64,000 nucleotides of DNA from Allobosea vaviloviae (lineage in GTDB: Bacteria > Pseudomonadota > Alphaproteobacteria > Rhizobiales > Beijerinckiaceae), in NCBI RefSeq assembly GCF_001298265.1, contig NZ_LGSZ01000048.1, forward strand, positions 124,001 to 188,000. Reading direction: 5' to 3'. The notes under the pieces are model-generated. The model saw only the letters and a list, made by a program, of their open reading frames with translations. It had not been told where the DNA came from and ran no database searches. Position numbers and translations under genes: made by a program. Below are positions 18,064 through 26,825 of this stretch, in pieces (within the stretch, counting starts at the first letter, position 1; every line of letters begins with the position of its first letter).

Positions 18064-20544
18064 ATGGGACGGTCGATCCGACGAGAACAGGGCAGAGTTG
18101 GCTGGCACCGTCACGCGCTTCTGCCGGCTCTTGCTGCCAGCCAGGGACCAACCGTGGCCTTTGCGCAGAGCGACCTGTTCGCCAAAATGCATCCCGACTT
18201 GTTCAGCACCGGCGCGCTGTCGCTCGTCCTGGCGGGCCTGACCGTCTTCGCCGCGACGACGTCGCTGGTCTATGTCCGCGAACGGGCCCGCTGGCACCGC
18301 CGCGAGGCCGCGCTGGCGCGTGAACTCGAGGCCGCGCGCGGACAGCAGGACCGGCTCTCGGCCCTGCTCGCAGCCGACGCTCAGGTGGTCGTCAGCTGGA
18401 ACGGCCGCAATGCCGAGCCGGTCTTCGAGGGCGATAGCGGCTTTCTCGGCGCGCCCGGCGCGACGCTCGCCCTCGCCTATGGCGCCTGGGCGCCCCCCGC
18501 CGAACGCAAGAAGCTCGAACTGGCGACAGACGCGCTGAAGGAGCGCGGCGAGGCCTTCGGCTTTACCCTGCGCAGCAAGTCAGGGCCATTCGTGGATGCC
18601 GAGGGCCGGCCCGTCGCGGGCCGCGCCGTCATCCGCCTGCGCGAGGTCAGCGGGGAACGCGCCCAGGTCCTGGCGCTGCGCGCCGAGCTGGAGCGGGTCA
18701 GCACGGACCACAAGGCCCTGGCAGGGCTGCTCACCGGCCTGCCGCAACCGGCCTGGACGCGCAACCCGGAGGGGCGCCTGACCTGGTGCAACGCCGCCTA
18801 TGCCCGGGCCGTCGAGGCGGCCGATGGCATCGAGGCGGTCCGGAACGGGCTCGAACTGCTCGACCGCAGCGAGCGCGAAGGTGCCTCCAGGGCCCGGCGC
18901 GAAGGCCAGCCCTTCTCGGCGCGCGCGCCGGCGATCGTCGCCGGCCAGCGCCGGACGCTCGACATCCTGGAATTGCCGACGCCGATGGGTTTTGCCGGCA
19001 TCGCCACCGATATGAGCGAGCTCGAGGCGGTGCGGGCCGATCTGCAGCGGCAGATGGATGCGCATGTGCGCACGCTCGACCGGCTGAAGACGGCGGTCGC
19101 GGTGTTCGACGCCTCGCAGCGGCTGGTCTACCGCAATCCCGGCTTCGAGACGCTGTGGTCGCTCGATCCGGGTTTCCTTGACGGCAATCCGCGCGACGGC
19201 GAGATCCTCGACAGGCTGCGCTCCGAGCGGCGCCTGCCGGAGTTCGGCGACTACCGGAGCTGGAAGGCCGGAGTCCAGGCCGCCTACACCTCGACGCGCG
19301 CCAACGAGGATTGGTGGTATCTGCCCGACGGGCGCACCATTCATGTCGTGGCGAGCCCCAATCCGCAGGGCGGCGTCACCTATCTGCTCGATGACGTGAC
19401 CGAGCGCTTCACGCTGGAATCGCGCTTCAACGCCCTCTCCCGCACCCAGCGCGAGACGCTCGACTCGCTACGCGAGGGCGTCGCCGTGTTCGGCTCGGAC
19501 GGGCGTCTCAAGCTGTCCAACCCCGCCTTTGCGCAATACTGGAAGATCCAAGCCGATCTCGCGGCTGCTGCTCCGCATATCGACGAGGTGGTGCGGCTGT
19601 GCCGGCCGCTGTTCCCGCAGGACGAGATCTGGAGCGAGTTGCACAGCGTCATCACCGGCGTGCGGGACGCGCGCGAGGACTATGGCTGCCGGATGGAGCG
19701 GCGCGATGGCACCGTGCTCGACTGCGCGGCCGCCCCGCTGCCCGACGGCGCGACGCTGATCTCGTTTGCCGACGTGACGGCCAGCGTGAATGTCGAGCGC
19801 GCCCTGACCGAGAAGAACGATGCGCTGGAGACGATCTCGCGGCTGCGCGAGGATTTCGTCCATCACGTCTCCTACGAGCTGCGCTCGCCTTTGACCAACA
19901 TCATCGGCTTTGCCCAGTTGCTGGGCACGGAGGCGATCGGCGCGCTCAACGACAAGCAGCGCGACTACGCCTCGCATATCGTGCGCTCGTCGGGCGCCCT
20001 GCTCGCGATCATCAACGACATCCTCGACCTCGCCACCATCGACAACGGCGCGCTGACGCTGGAGATCGAGGAGGTCGACGTCGCCGCGACCATCGCCCAG
20101 GCGGCGGCGGGGCTGCATGACCGGCTGACCGACAGCAAGCTCGAGCTCAAGGTCGAGATCGCCCCGCAGACCGGGCCGCTGCGCGCCGACGGCAAGCGGC
20201 TGCGGCAGGTGCTGTTCAACCTGATCTCCAACGCGATCGGCTTCTCGTCGCCGGGCCAGACCATCACGGTCAGCGCCGCGCGCCGCGGCGATGACGTCAG
20301 CATCACCGTCGCCGACCAGGGCCGCGGCATCCCCGCCGAGGTCAAGGAGAAGGTGTTCGACCGTTTCGAAAGCCATTCGCTGGGGTCCACCCATCGCGGC
20401 GTCGGGCTGGGCCTCTCGATCGTGCGCTCGATCGTCGAGCTCCATGGCGGCCATGTCGAACTCGACTCGGCGCCAGGACGCGGCACGCGGGTCACGGCGG
20501 TGTTCCCGTCGGAGGGCGCGCGCATGTCGGACGCGGCCGAATGA
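18064..20544 (+). CDS. divL: DivL-like PAS-domain kinase homologue with Tyr in place of the phospho-acceptor His
   Basis: About 826 residues. N-terminal hydrophobic segment (LSLVLAGLTVFAATTSLVYV), a coiled-coil-like stretch, several PAS-type domains (PQPAWTRNPEGRLTWCN; VAVFDASQRLVYRNPGF; VAVFGSDGRLKLSNPAF), then DHp and ATPase domains. The H-box reads FVHHVSYELRSPLTNIIGF: Tyr (near residue 604, codon 19873-19875) replaces His, as in Caulobacter DivL (Tyr550 of 769), which regulates the CckA-CtrA cell-cycle pathway. N, G1 and G2 boxes look intact (NLISNAIGF, DQGRGIP, GVGLGLSIV). The start is uncertain: ATG 18064, or 18187, whose length is closer to DivL. Overlaps tsaE-amgK by 4 bases. Confidence 0.85.
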   Translation: MGRSIRREQGRVGWHRHALLPALAASQGPTVAFAQSDLFAKMHPDLFSTGALSLVLAGLTVFAATTSLVYVRERARWHRREAALARELEAARGQQDRLSALLAADAQVVVSWNGRNAEPVFEGDSGFLGAPGATLALAYGAWAPPAERKKLELATDALKERGEAFGFTLRSKSGPFVDAEGRPVAGRAVIRLREVSGERAQVLALRAELERVSTDHKALAGLLTGLPQPAWTRNPEGRLTWCNAAYARAVEAADGIEAVRNGLELLDRSEREGASRARREGQPFSARAPAIVAGQRRTLDILELPTPMGFAGIATDMSELEAVRADLQRQMDAHVRTLDRLKTAVAVFDASQRLVYRNPGFETLWSLDPGFLDGNPRDGEILDRLRSERRLPEFGDYRSWKAGVQAAYTSTRANEDWWYLPDGRTIHVVASPNPQGGVTYLLDDVTERFTLESRFNALSRTQRETLDSLREGVAVFGSDGRLKLSNPAFAQYWKIQADLAAAAPHIDEVVRLCRPLFPQDEIWSELHSVITGVRDAREDYGCRMERRDGTVLDCAAAPLPDGATLISFADVTASVNVERALTEKNDALETISRLREDFVHHVSYELRSPLTNIIGFAQLLGTEAIGALNDKQRDYASHIVRSSGALLAIINDILDLATIDNGALTLEIEEVDVAATIAQAAAGLHDRLTDSKLELKVEIAPQTGPLRADGKRLRQVLFNLISNAIGFSSPGQTITVSAARRGDDVSITVADQGRGIPAEVKEKVFDRFESHSLGSTHRGVGLGLSIVRSIVELHGGHVELDSAPGRGTRVTAVFPSEGARMSDAAE

Positions 20545-22085
20545 GCGAGGAGTCCCGCCGCTCCGGCCCGCATCGGCTGGTTCTGAGCGACGAGGCCGCG
20601 ACGCTGCGCCTCGCCGCCGATCTCGCCGCGATCCTGAGGCCGGGCGACATCGTCGCGCTGTCGGGCCATCTCGGTGCCGGCAAGTCGCTGCTGGCGCGCG
20701 CGATCCTGCGCGAACTCGCCGATGATCCGGCGCTGGAGGCGCCGAGCCCGACCTTCACCCTGGTCCAGAGCTACGAGACGCCGCGCGGGAGCGTGCTCCA
20801 TGCCGATCTCTACCGCGTCCGCTCGCCCGACGAGCTGGACGATATCGGCCTGGTCGAGGATCTGGACCAGCTGATCACGCTGGTCGAATGGCCCGACCGC
20901 GCCGGCACGCGACTGCCCGGCGGGCGCCGGCTCGATATCGTGCTCGACGTCGACCCAGAAAATCCCGAGACCGGCCGCATCGCCGATCTCTCCGGCGGCG
21001 TGCTCTGGCGCCAGCGGCTTTCGATCGCCATCGCGACGCGGCGGCTGATCGACGAGGCGGGCTGGGGTACGGCGCGGCGCGACTACATGCAGGGCGACGC
21101 ATCGAGCCGGGCCTATGAGCGGCTGACCCGGGCCGACGGCACGAGCGCGGTGCTGATGATTTCACCGCCACGCCCCGACGGGCCGGCGATCCGGCTCGGC
21201 AAGCCCTATAGCGCCATCGCGCATCTGGCCGAGACCGTCGACGCCTTCGTGGCGATGGATCGCGGCCTGCATTCGCTGGGCTATTCGGCGCCTGAGATCT
21301 ACGCGCAGGACCTGTCGACCGGGCTTCTGCTGATCGAGGATCTCGGAGCTGAAGGCGTCATCGACGGCGGCGAGCCGATCGCCGAACGCTACGAGGCGGC
21401 CGCGTTGCTGCTCGCCGATCTGCACCGCCACACCCTGCCGACGATCCTGCCGGTGACTGAGGGCCGCGACCATGTCGTGCCCGATTACGATCGCGGCGCG
21501 CTGGCGATCGAGACCGAGCTGATCCTGGAATGGTATGCGCCCCATATCGCCGGCGTCACCCTGCCGGCCGTGACGCAGGCCGAGTTCACGCGGATCTGGA
21601 ATCGGCTCTTCGACGAGATCCTGGACGCACCGGGCACCTGGACGCTGCGTGACTTCCATTCGCCCAACCTGATCTGGCTGCCCGGGCGTGGCGGCCATGC
21701 CAGGGTCGGGCTGATCGACTTCCAGGACGCGGTGATCGGCCATCCCGCCTATGACCTCGCCTCGCTTGGGCAGGATGCGCGTATCGACGTGCCGGCCGGG
21801 CTCGAACTGCGATTGCTCGCCGCCTATGGCAAGGCACGGCGCAGCGACGACCCCGCCTTCGACCTCGCCGGTTTCGCCCGCGCCTATGCGATCCTCGGCA
21901 CGCAGCGCAACACCAAGATCGCCGGCATCTTCGCGCGCCTCGACAAACGCGACGGCAAGCCGGCCTATCTCAAGCACCTGCCCCGCATCGAGGCCTATCT
22001 TCGCCGCAATCTGGAGCACCCGGCGCTGGAAGAGCTCAGGGGCTGGTACCAGGCGCATCTGCCGTCGCTGTTTGCGGTGGAGTGA
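20541..22085 (+). CDS. TsaE-AmgK fusion: tRNA t6A ATPase domain joined to an aminoglycoside-phosphotransferase-fold sugar kinase
   Basis: 514 residues. Residues ~10-150 are TsaE: P-loop SGHLGAGKSLLARAI near 42-49, then PSPTFTLVQSYE and HADLYRV, the ATPase needed for tRNA threonylcarbamoyladenosine. Residues ~165-505 are an APH-fold kinase like AmgK, which phosphorylates MurNAc/GlcNAc at the anomeric position: RDYMQGDASSRAYERL, catalytic LRDFHSPNLIWLP, and metal-binding VGLIDFQDAVIGHPAYDLASL. The MurU-type partner lies 0.9 kb downstream, supporting a peptidoglycan-recycling role. ATGA overlap with the kinase upstream. The fusion is known in this order; here it is read as one uninterrupted frame. 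Confidence 0.9.
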   Translation: MSEESRRSGPHRLVLSDEAATLRLAADLAAILRPGDIVALSGHLGAGKSLLARAILRELADDPALEAPSPTFTLVQSYETPRGSVLHADLYRVRSPDELDDIGLVEDLDQLITLVEWPDRAGTRLPGGRRLDIVLDVDPENPETGRIADLSGGVLWRQRLSIAIATRRLIDEAGWGTARRDYMQGDASSRAYERLTRADGTSAVLMISPPRPDGPAIRLGKPYSAIAHLAETVDAFVAMDRGLHSLGYSAPEIYAQDLSTGLLLIEDLGAEGVIDGGEPIAERYEAAALLLADLHRHTLPTILPVTEGRDHVVPDYDRGALAIETELILEWYAPHIAGVTLPAVTQAEFTRIWNRLFDEILDAPGTWTLRDFHSPNLIWLPGRGGHARVGLIDFQDAVIGHPAYDLASLGQDARIDVPAGLELRLLAAYGKARRSDDPAFDLAGFARAYAILGTQRNTKIAGIFARLDKRDGKPAYLKHLPRIEAYLRRNLEHPALEELRGWYQAHLPSLFAVE

Positions 22086-22168
22086 AGACGGCGCACTCCT
22101 GCGCCATATGCGTTCCTCGAAGAGCCGTGTAATATCCGTCTCTCACGTGGCGCCATGGGCGAGCGGCA

Positions 22169-22857
22169 ATGAAATGCCTTCTGTGCCGATATCTGATTGG
22201 GTCGGCGGATCCGGGCTGGATCGAGAGAGTAGAAAACGAGCTGGCTACACTTCGAAATGCCGGGGCGAACAGTGACGCCATCTTCGAGCGCGAATCCGAT
22301 CCAGAGCGGCTGAGACGCGCCCATGATCTCTGGGATCTTGATCCGAAGCGGGCTTTCGACGCGTTTCTCAATCTCGCGCAGGGCGGCTCGGTCTGGAGCA
22401 TGGCGGCGATCGGCTGGGCCTATGAGACCGGGACCGGAACGCCGTTCGATTCGCGGCAGGCGGATGAATGGTATCGGCGGGCCTGCGAGGGTGGTTCCGA
22501 CGCGGCTCTACTGGGCAGAGCGCGCCTTGCTCGCATGCACGGAGACCCGCCTCGGCCGAAGACATCCTGAAGATGGGCGTCGCGCGCGGATTGCCGCAAG
22601 CCACGCGTCGCCTGGCGGACCTCAAACTGACATTCGACAGAACGGCACGTGGGCGCGCCACTGCCTATGCGCTACTCGATCAGGCCTGCGCGAAGGGAGA
22701 TCAGGTGGCCTGCCACGATTTGGCGAGAGCGATGGCGAAAGGGCGATTTGGGCCGAGGTATATAGCGCGTGGGTTCCTCACCATCTGGCGGCTCGGCCGT
22801 GAACTGCAGGCACGGGCACATGCGTCCGCTTCACAGAGCTCCCAACTTTCGGCGTGA
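22169..22857 (+). pseudogene. Sel1-like repeat protein, interrupted by a frameshift
   Basis: Two consecutive frames encode halves of one Sel1/TPR-like protein. Frame A (22169-22570) gives DLDPKRAFDAFLNLAQGGSVWSMAAIGWAYETGTG...ADEWYRRACEGG and stops after PRPKTS. Frame B continues from about 22549 with SAEDILKMGVARGLPQATRRLADL...AYALLDQACAKGDQVACHDLA to the stop at 22857. Sel1 units are Ala/Gly-rich ~36-residue helical pairs often involved in protein-protein contacts. Restoring one base near 22540-22556 would join them. Either a genuine decayed gene or a sequencing error in a C/G-rich stretch. It lies between the AmgK and MurU-like genes on the same strand. Confidence 0.7.
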
Positions 22858-22869
22858 CATTTCCGAGCG

Positions 22870-22925
22870 TGTCTCGAGCCCAACGCCGATACGACGTGGA
22901 TCGTCGGGACAAGCCCGACCATGAC
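22870..22925. repeat. Short dispersed repeat remnant upstream of the MurU-like gene
   Basis: Sequence around GTGGATCGTCGGGACAAGCC and CGACCATGACG resembles intergenic repeats common in Bradyrhizobium-type genomes (reverse strand reading frame begins MVGLVPTIHV). It overlaps nothing else except the region just before the start at 22967. Recognised from memory, so tentative. Confidence 0.4.
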
Positions 22926-22966
22926 GCGCTATGGATCGCCGGACCGACCCTGCTCTGGAGATTCGC

Positions 22967-23725
22967 GTGACGACAGCCGCCCCGACATCGATCCGCCGGG
23001 CCATGGTGCTGGCGGCGGGTCTCGGCCAGCGCATGCGTCCGATCACCGACACGCTGCCCAAGCCACTGGTGGCGATCGGCGGCAAGCCGATGCTCGACCA
23101 TGCGCTCGACCGGCTCGCCCAGGCCGGCGTCACCGAGGCGGTGGTCAACGTCCATCACCTCGCCGGGCAGATCGAGGCGCATGTCGCCTCCCGGACCAAC
23201 CCGCGCGTGACGATTTCGGACGAGCGGGCGCTGCTTCTGGAGACCGGCGGCGGCGTGAAAAAGGCGCTGCTCTTGCTCGGCCGCGAGCCGTTCTTCCACG
23301 TCAATTCGGATTCGCTCTGGAGCGAGACGGGGCGCTCCAACATGAGCGCGATGGTGGAGGCGTGGGATGGCGCCGCCATGGACATGCTGCTCCTGCTCGC
23401 GCGCCGCGAGGGCAGTGTCGGCTTCGATGGACGCGGCGATTTCTTCCGCGCCGATGACGGACTGCTGACGCGTCGCGGCAGCGCGGAGAGCGCACCTTAC
23501 GTCTATGCCGGCGTCGCCATCATGAAGCCCGAGCTGTTTGCGAACACCCCCGAGGGGCCGTTCTCGCTCAACCTGCTGTTCGACCGGGCGATCACGGCGC
23601 GGCGGCTGCACGGACTCCTGCTCGAAGGCCAATGGCTGCATGTCGGCACGCCCGAGGCGATCGCCCCCGCCGAAGCCGCCTTCACCGAAGCCGCTTTGGC
23701 GGCAGCGACAGAGGCCCATGCCTGA
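22967..23725 (+). CDS. murU: Sugar-1-phosphate nucleotidyltransferase, MurU-like
   Basis: 252 residues. The nucleotide-binding signature AMVLAAGLGQRMRPITDTLPKPL begins the Rossmann-like NTP-transferase fold; FFHVNSDSLW carries the metal-binding Asp region; WLHVGTPEAIAPAE is the typical end of MurU-like enzymes. With AmgK it would make UDP-MurNAc from recycled MurNAc, bypassing de novo synthesis (the fosfomycin-insensitive route described in Pseudomonas); this assignment is from the pairing. The start chosen is GTG 22967 with TGGAG before it; ATG 22931 is in frame. Its end overlaps addB by 8 bases. Confidence 0.85.
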   Translation: MTTAAPTSIRRAMVLAAGLGQRMRPITDTLPKPLVAIGGKPMLDHALDRLAQAGVTEAVVNVHHLAGQIEAHVASRTNPRVTISDERALLLETGGGVKKALLLLGREPFFHVNSDSLWSETGRSNMSAMVEAWDGAAMDMLLLLARREGSVGFDGRGDFFRADDGLLTRRGSAESAPYVYAGVAIMKPELFANTPEGPFSLNLLFDRAITARRLHGLLLEGQWLHVGTPEAIAPAEAAFTEAALAAATEAHA

Positions 23726-26700
23726 GCTCAACCTCTTCACCATTCCCGCCGGCGCCCCGTTCCTGGCGGCGCTGGCGCAGGCGATGGTCGAAGGCCGCTT
23801 CGGAAGGATCCACGACCCCGACGATCCGGCCGCGATGGCGCGGACGACGCTCTATTTGCCGACGCGGCGCGCGGCGCGCGCCTTTGCCGCCTGCCTGTCG
23901 GAGAGGCTCGGCGGCCGGCCGCTGCTGCTGCCCCGCATCATGCCGCTCGGCGATGTCGACGAGGCCGAGACGGCGCTGATCGGAACTGGCGCCTTCGCAC
24001 GGGAGCGCACCGCGCCTATCGAGCCGCTGGCGCGGCGCATGATCCTGACCCGGCTGGTCGATGCCTGGGGCAAAACAGCCAACCGCAGCCATCTCAGGCT
24101 CGATCCGTCCGAGCCTTCGCTGGTGCCGGCGACGTTGGCCGAGGCCTATGGGCTGGCCGGCGATCTCGCGGCCCTGCTCGACCAGTTGCAGACGGAGGGC
24201 GTCGCCGTCGAGCGACTGGGGACGCTCGATGCCGCGCGCTTCGACCGGATCTGGCAGCTCAATGCCAGCTTCCTCGCCATTCTCGGCGAAGCCTGGCCGA
24301 CCATCCTGGCCGAGCGCGGCGCCTGCGACACGGCCGATTTCCGCAACCGCATGCTGGCGGCCGAGCGCGAAAGGCTGCTGGCAGGCGAGGCGAGCGGGCC
24401 GATCATCGCCGCCGGCTCGACCGGCACGGTGCCCGCGACGGCAAGGCTGCTGGCGGCGATCGCACGCCTGCCGAACGGGGCCGTGGTGCTGCCCGGCCTC
24501 GATCTCGACTTAGCCCAGCCGGCCTGGGACGCGATCACCGGCGAGCCCGCGCCCTCGCACCCGCAGGCGGCGCTGCACCACCTGCTCGACACGCTGCAGG
24601 CGACCCGCGCCGATGTGCGGGTTCTGGCCGAGGCGGACGCGCCGCGCGCCGCACGCTCGCGGCTGCTGCGCGAGGCTTTGCTGCCAGCCTCGGTCACGCA
24701 AAGCTGGGCCGATCTGCGCGAGCGTCTCGACGACAGCGAGGCCGGGCTCGGCTTCCGGGATCTGCGCCTCGTCGAGACCGGCGACGAGCGGCAGGAGGCA
24801 CTCGCGGTCGCGCTTTCCCTGCGCGAGACGCTGGAGGAGCCCGGCCGACAGGCGGCGCTGATCACGCCCGATCGCGGCCTGGCCGAGCGCGTCACGGTCG
24901 AATTGAAGCGCTGGGGCGTCGAGGTCGACGATTCCGCCGGCCTGCCGCTGGCGCGCTGGCCGGCGGGCTCGCTGCTGCGGCTGATCCTGGAGGCGGCGCT
25001 GGCGCAGATGACGCCGGCCACGCTGGTGCCGCTGCTGGCGCATCCGCTCTGCCGGCTCGGGTTTCCGCGCGAACAGGTCGAACACGGGGCCTCGGCGCTC
25101 GAGATCGGGCTGTGGCGCGGCGTTTCCGTCGGCAAGGGCCTGGCCGGGCTGCATGAGGGCCTGGCGCAATGGGCGGAGCTGAAGGCCGCGCCCCATGCGC
25201 CGCGTCCGCGCCGGCGGCTCGACGACAGCGACGAGGCTGCGGCCACTGATGTCCTTAACGGGCTCGGCGGGGCTCTGGCGCCTTTGCTGGAAGCGCTGTT
25301 CCTGCATGAACCCGATCTCGATCGGGTGACCCAAGCCGCGAAAGCCGCGATCGAGGCGGTGAGCCGCGACGAGGAGGGCAACGTTTGCGCCTTCGCGGGT
25401 CCCGATGGCGAGGCGCTGTCGGGCCTGTTCGACGATCTCGCCGCCGCGCAGCCCGACATGCCGGCGGGCGGGCGGCCGCCGGATTTCGTTGCGATCCTCG
25501 ACGGGCTCCTGGCCGAGCGCGTGGTGCGGCGCAGCGGCGGCGGCCATCCGCGCGTCAAGATCTGGGGCCTGCTCGAAGCCCGCCTGCTGGAGGCCGACCA
25601 TGTCGTGCTGGGTGGGCTGAACGAGACGGTCTGGCCGCCGGAGACGAAAACGGATTCCTTCATCAACCGGCCGATGCGGACGGAGCTCGGCCTGTCGCCA
25701 CCGGAACGGCGCATCGGCCAGACCGCGCATGATTTCGTCATGGCGCTGGGCGCCGGGCAGGTCACGCTGACCCGGGCCCGCAAGGCCGGCGAGGCCGAGA
25801 CCATCGCCTCGCGCTTCTGGCAGCGGCTCAAGGCCGTGACGCCGGAGCCTGTCTGGGCGCAGGCGCTGCGTCGCGGGGCGCGCTTGACGCAGATGGCGGC
25901 GGCCCTTTCCGCCCCTGCCGATGTCCGCCCGGTGGCCCGTCCGGCGCCGCGACCGCCGCGGGCACTGCAGCCGCGCATGCTCAGCGTCACCGATGTCGAG
26001 ACGCTGTATCGCGACCCCTACCAGATCCATGCCCGCCGGATCCTGAAGCTCGACGCACTCCAGGCCCTGATCGAGGACCCCACGGCGCAGGATCGCGGCA
26101 GCCTGCTGCACGACATCGTCGAGACCTTCGCCCGGACCTATCCCGAGCAATTGCCGGCTGACGCGCTCGGGAGGCTGATCGCGATCGCCGAAGAGAAGTT
26201 CCAGGCCTTCGCGGACACGCCGGAGGTGCGGGCGTTCTGGTGGCCGCGCTTCGTGATCACGGCGGGCTATTTCATCGCCTGGGAGGGGAACCGTCGCGGC
26301 GACATCGCGCGGATCGGCGTCGAGCTCGGCACAGGCGCGGACTTCACCCTGGCCGACGGTTCCTCGTTCCGCCTGAGCGGCCGGGCCGACCGGGTCGAGC
26401 TGACGCGGGCCGGCGCCTTGCGCATCATCGACTTCAAGACAGGCGCGCCGCCGAGCAAGGCGCAGGTCGAGAAGGGTTTCGCACCGCAATTGACGCTGGA
26501 GGCCGAGCTCGCGGCACGGGCGGGCTTCCCGCCGCTGGCCGGGCCGACGCCGGTCGAGGCGCTGCTCTATCTCAAGCTGCATCACGACCCGAAGGGCTGG
26601 ACGAAGGACAAGCCGCTGGACTTCGGCGGGGAGTCGCTGGCCGATGTCGCCGCCCGCCATCTGGAACGGCTGCTGGAGCATCTCGATGCGCTGAGGAGCG

Positions 26701-26825
26701 GGCGCGAGGCTTATGTCTCGCGGCGCGCGCCGGACTATATCCGCTATGCCTCCGCTTACGACCATCTCGCGCGGGTCAAGGAATGGTCCGCCGCCTCCGA
26801 CGGCGATGAGGGGGGCGAGGCATGA
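23718..26825 (+). CDS. addB: AddB: double-strand break repair helicase-nuclease subunit, alphaproteobacterial type
   Basis: 1035 residues. Partner of AddA in the RecBCD-equivalent complex that processes DNA ends for RecA. Starts MPELNLFTIPAGAPFLAALA, overlapping the MurU-like gene. N-terminal half is a degenerate helicase-like region (LYLPTRRAARAF, VLPGLDLDL). The C-terminal PD-(D/E)XK nuclease is visible: RGSLLHDIVETF supplies the His/Glu region, then LRIIDFKTGAPPSK near residue 905 and QLTLEAELAAR. Overlaps addA as ATGA (26822-26825), so the subunits are made in a coupled way. Confidence 0.95.
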   Translation: MPELNLFTIPAGAPFLAALAQAMVEGRFGRIHDPDDPAAMARTTLYLPTRRAARAFAACLSERLGGRPLLLPRIMPLGDVDEAETALIGTGAFARERTAPIEPLARRMILTRLVDAWGKTANRSHLRLDPSEPSLVPATLAEAYGLAGDLAALLDQLQTEGVAVERLGTLDAARFDRIWQLNASFLAILGEAWPTILAERGACDTADFRNRMLAAERERLLAGEASGPIIAAGSTGTVPATARLLAAIARLPNGAVVLPGLDLDLAQPAWDAITGEPAPSHPQAALHHLLDTLQATRADVRVLAEADAPRAARSRLLREALLPASVTQSWADLRERLDDSEAGLGFRDLRLVETGDERQEALAVALSLRETLEEPGRQAALITPDRGLAERVTVELKRWGVEVDDSAGLPLARWPAGSLLRLILEAALAQMTPATLVPLLAHPLCRLGFPREQVEHGASALEIGLWRGVSVGKGLAGLHEGLAQWAELKAAPHAPRPRRRLDDSDEAAATDVLNGLGGALAPLLEALFLHEPDLDRVTQAAKAAIEAVSRDEEGNVCAFAGPDGEALSGLFDDLAAAQPDMPAGGRPPDFVAILDGLLAERVVRRSGGGHPRVKIWGLLEARLLEADHVVLGGLNETVWPPETKTDSFINRPMRTELGLSPPERRIGQTAHDFVMALGAGQVTLTRARKAGEAETIASRFWQRLKAVTPEPVWAQALRRGARLTQMAAALSAPADVRPVARPAPRPPRALQPRMLSVTDVETLYRDPYQIHARRILKLDALQALIEDPTAQDRGSLLHDIVETFARTYPEQLPADALGRLIAIAEEKFQAFADTPEVRAFWWPRFVITAGYFIAWEGNRRGDIARIGVELGTGADFTLADGSSFRLSGRADRVELTRAGALRIIDFKTGAPPSKAQVEKGFAPQLTLEAELAARAGFPPLAGPTPVEALLYLKLHHDPKGWTKDKPLDFGGESLADVAARHLERLLEHLDALRSGREAYVSRRAPDYIRYASAYDHLARVKEWSAASDGDEGGEA

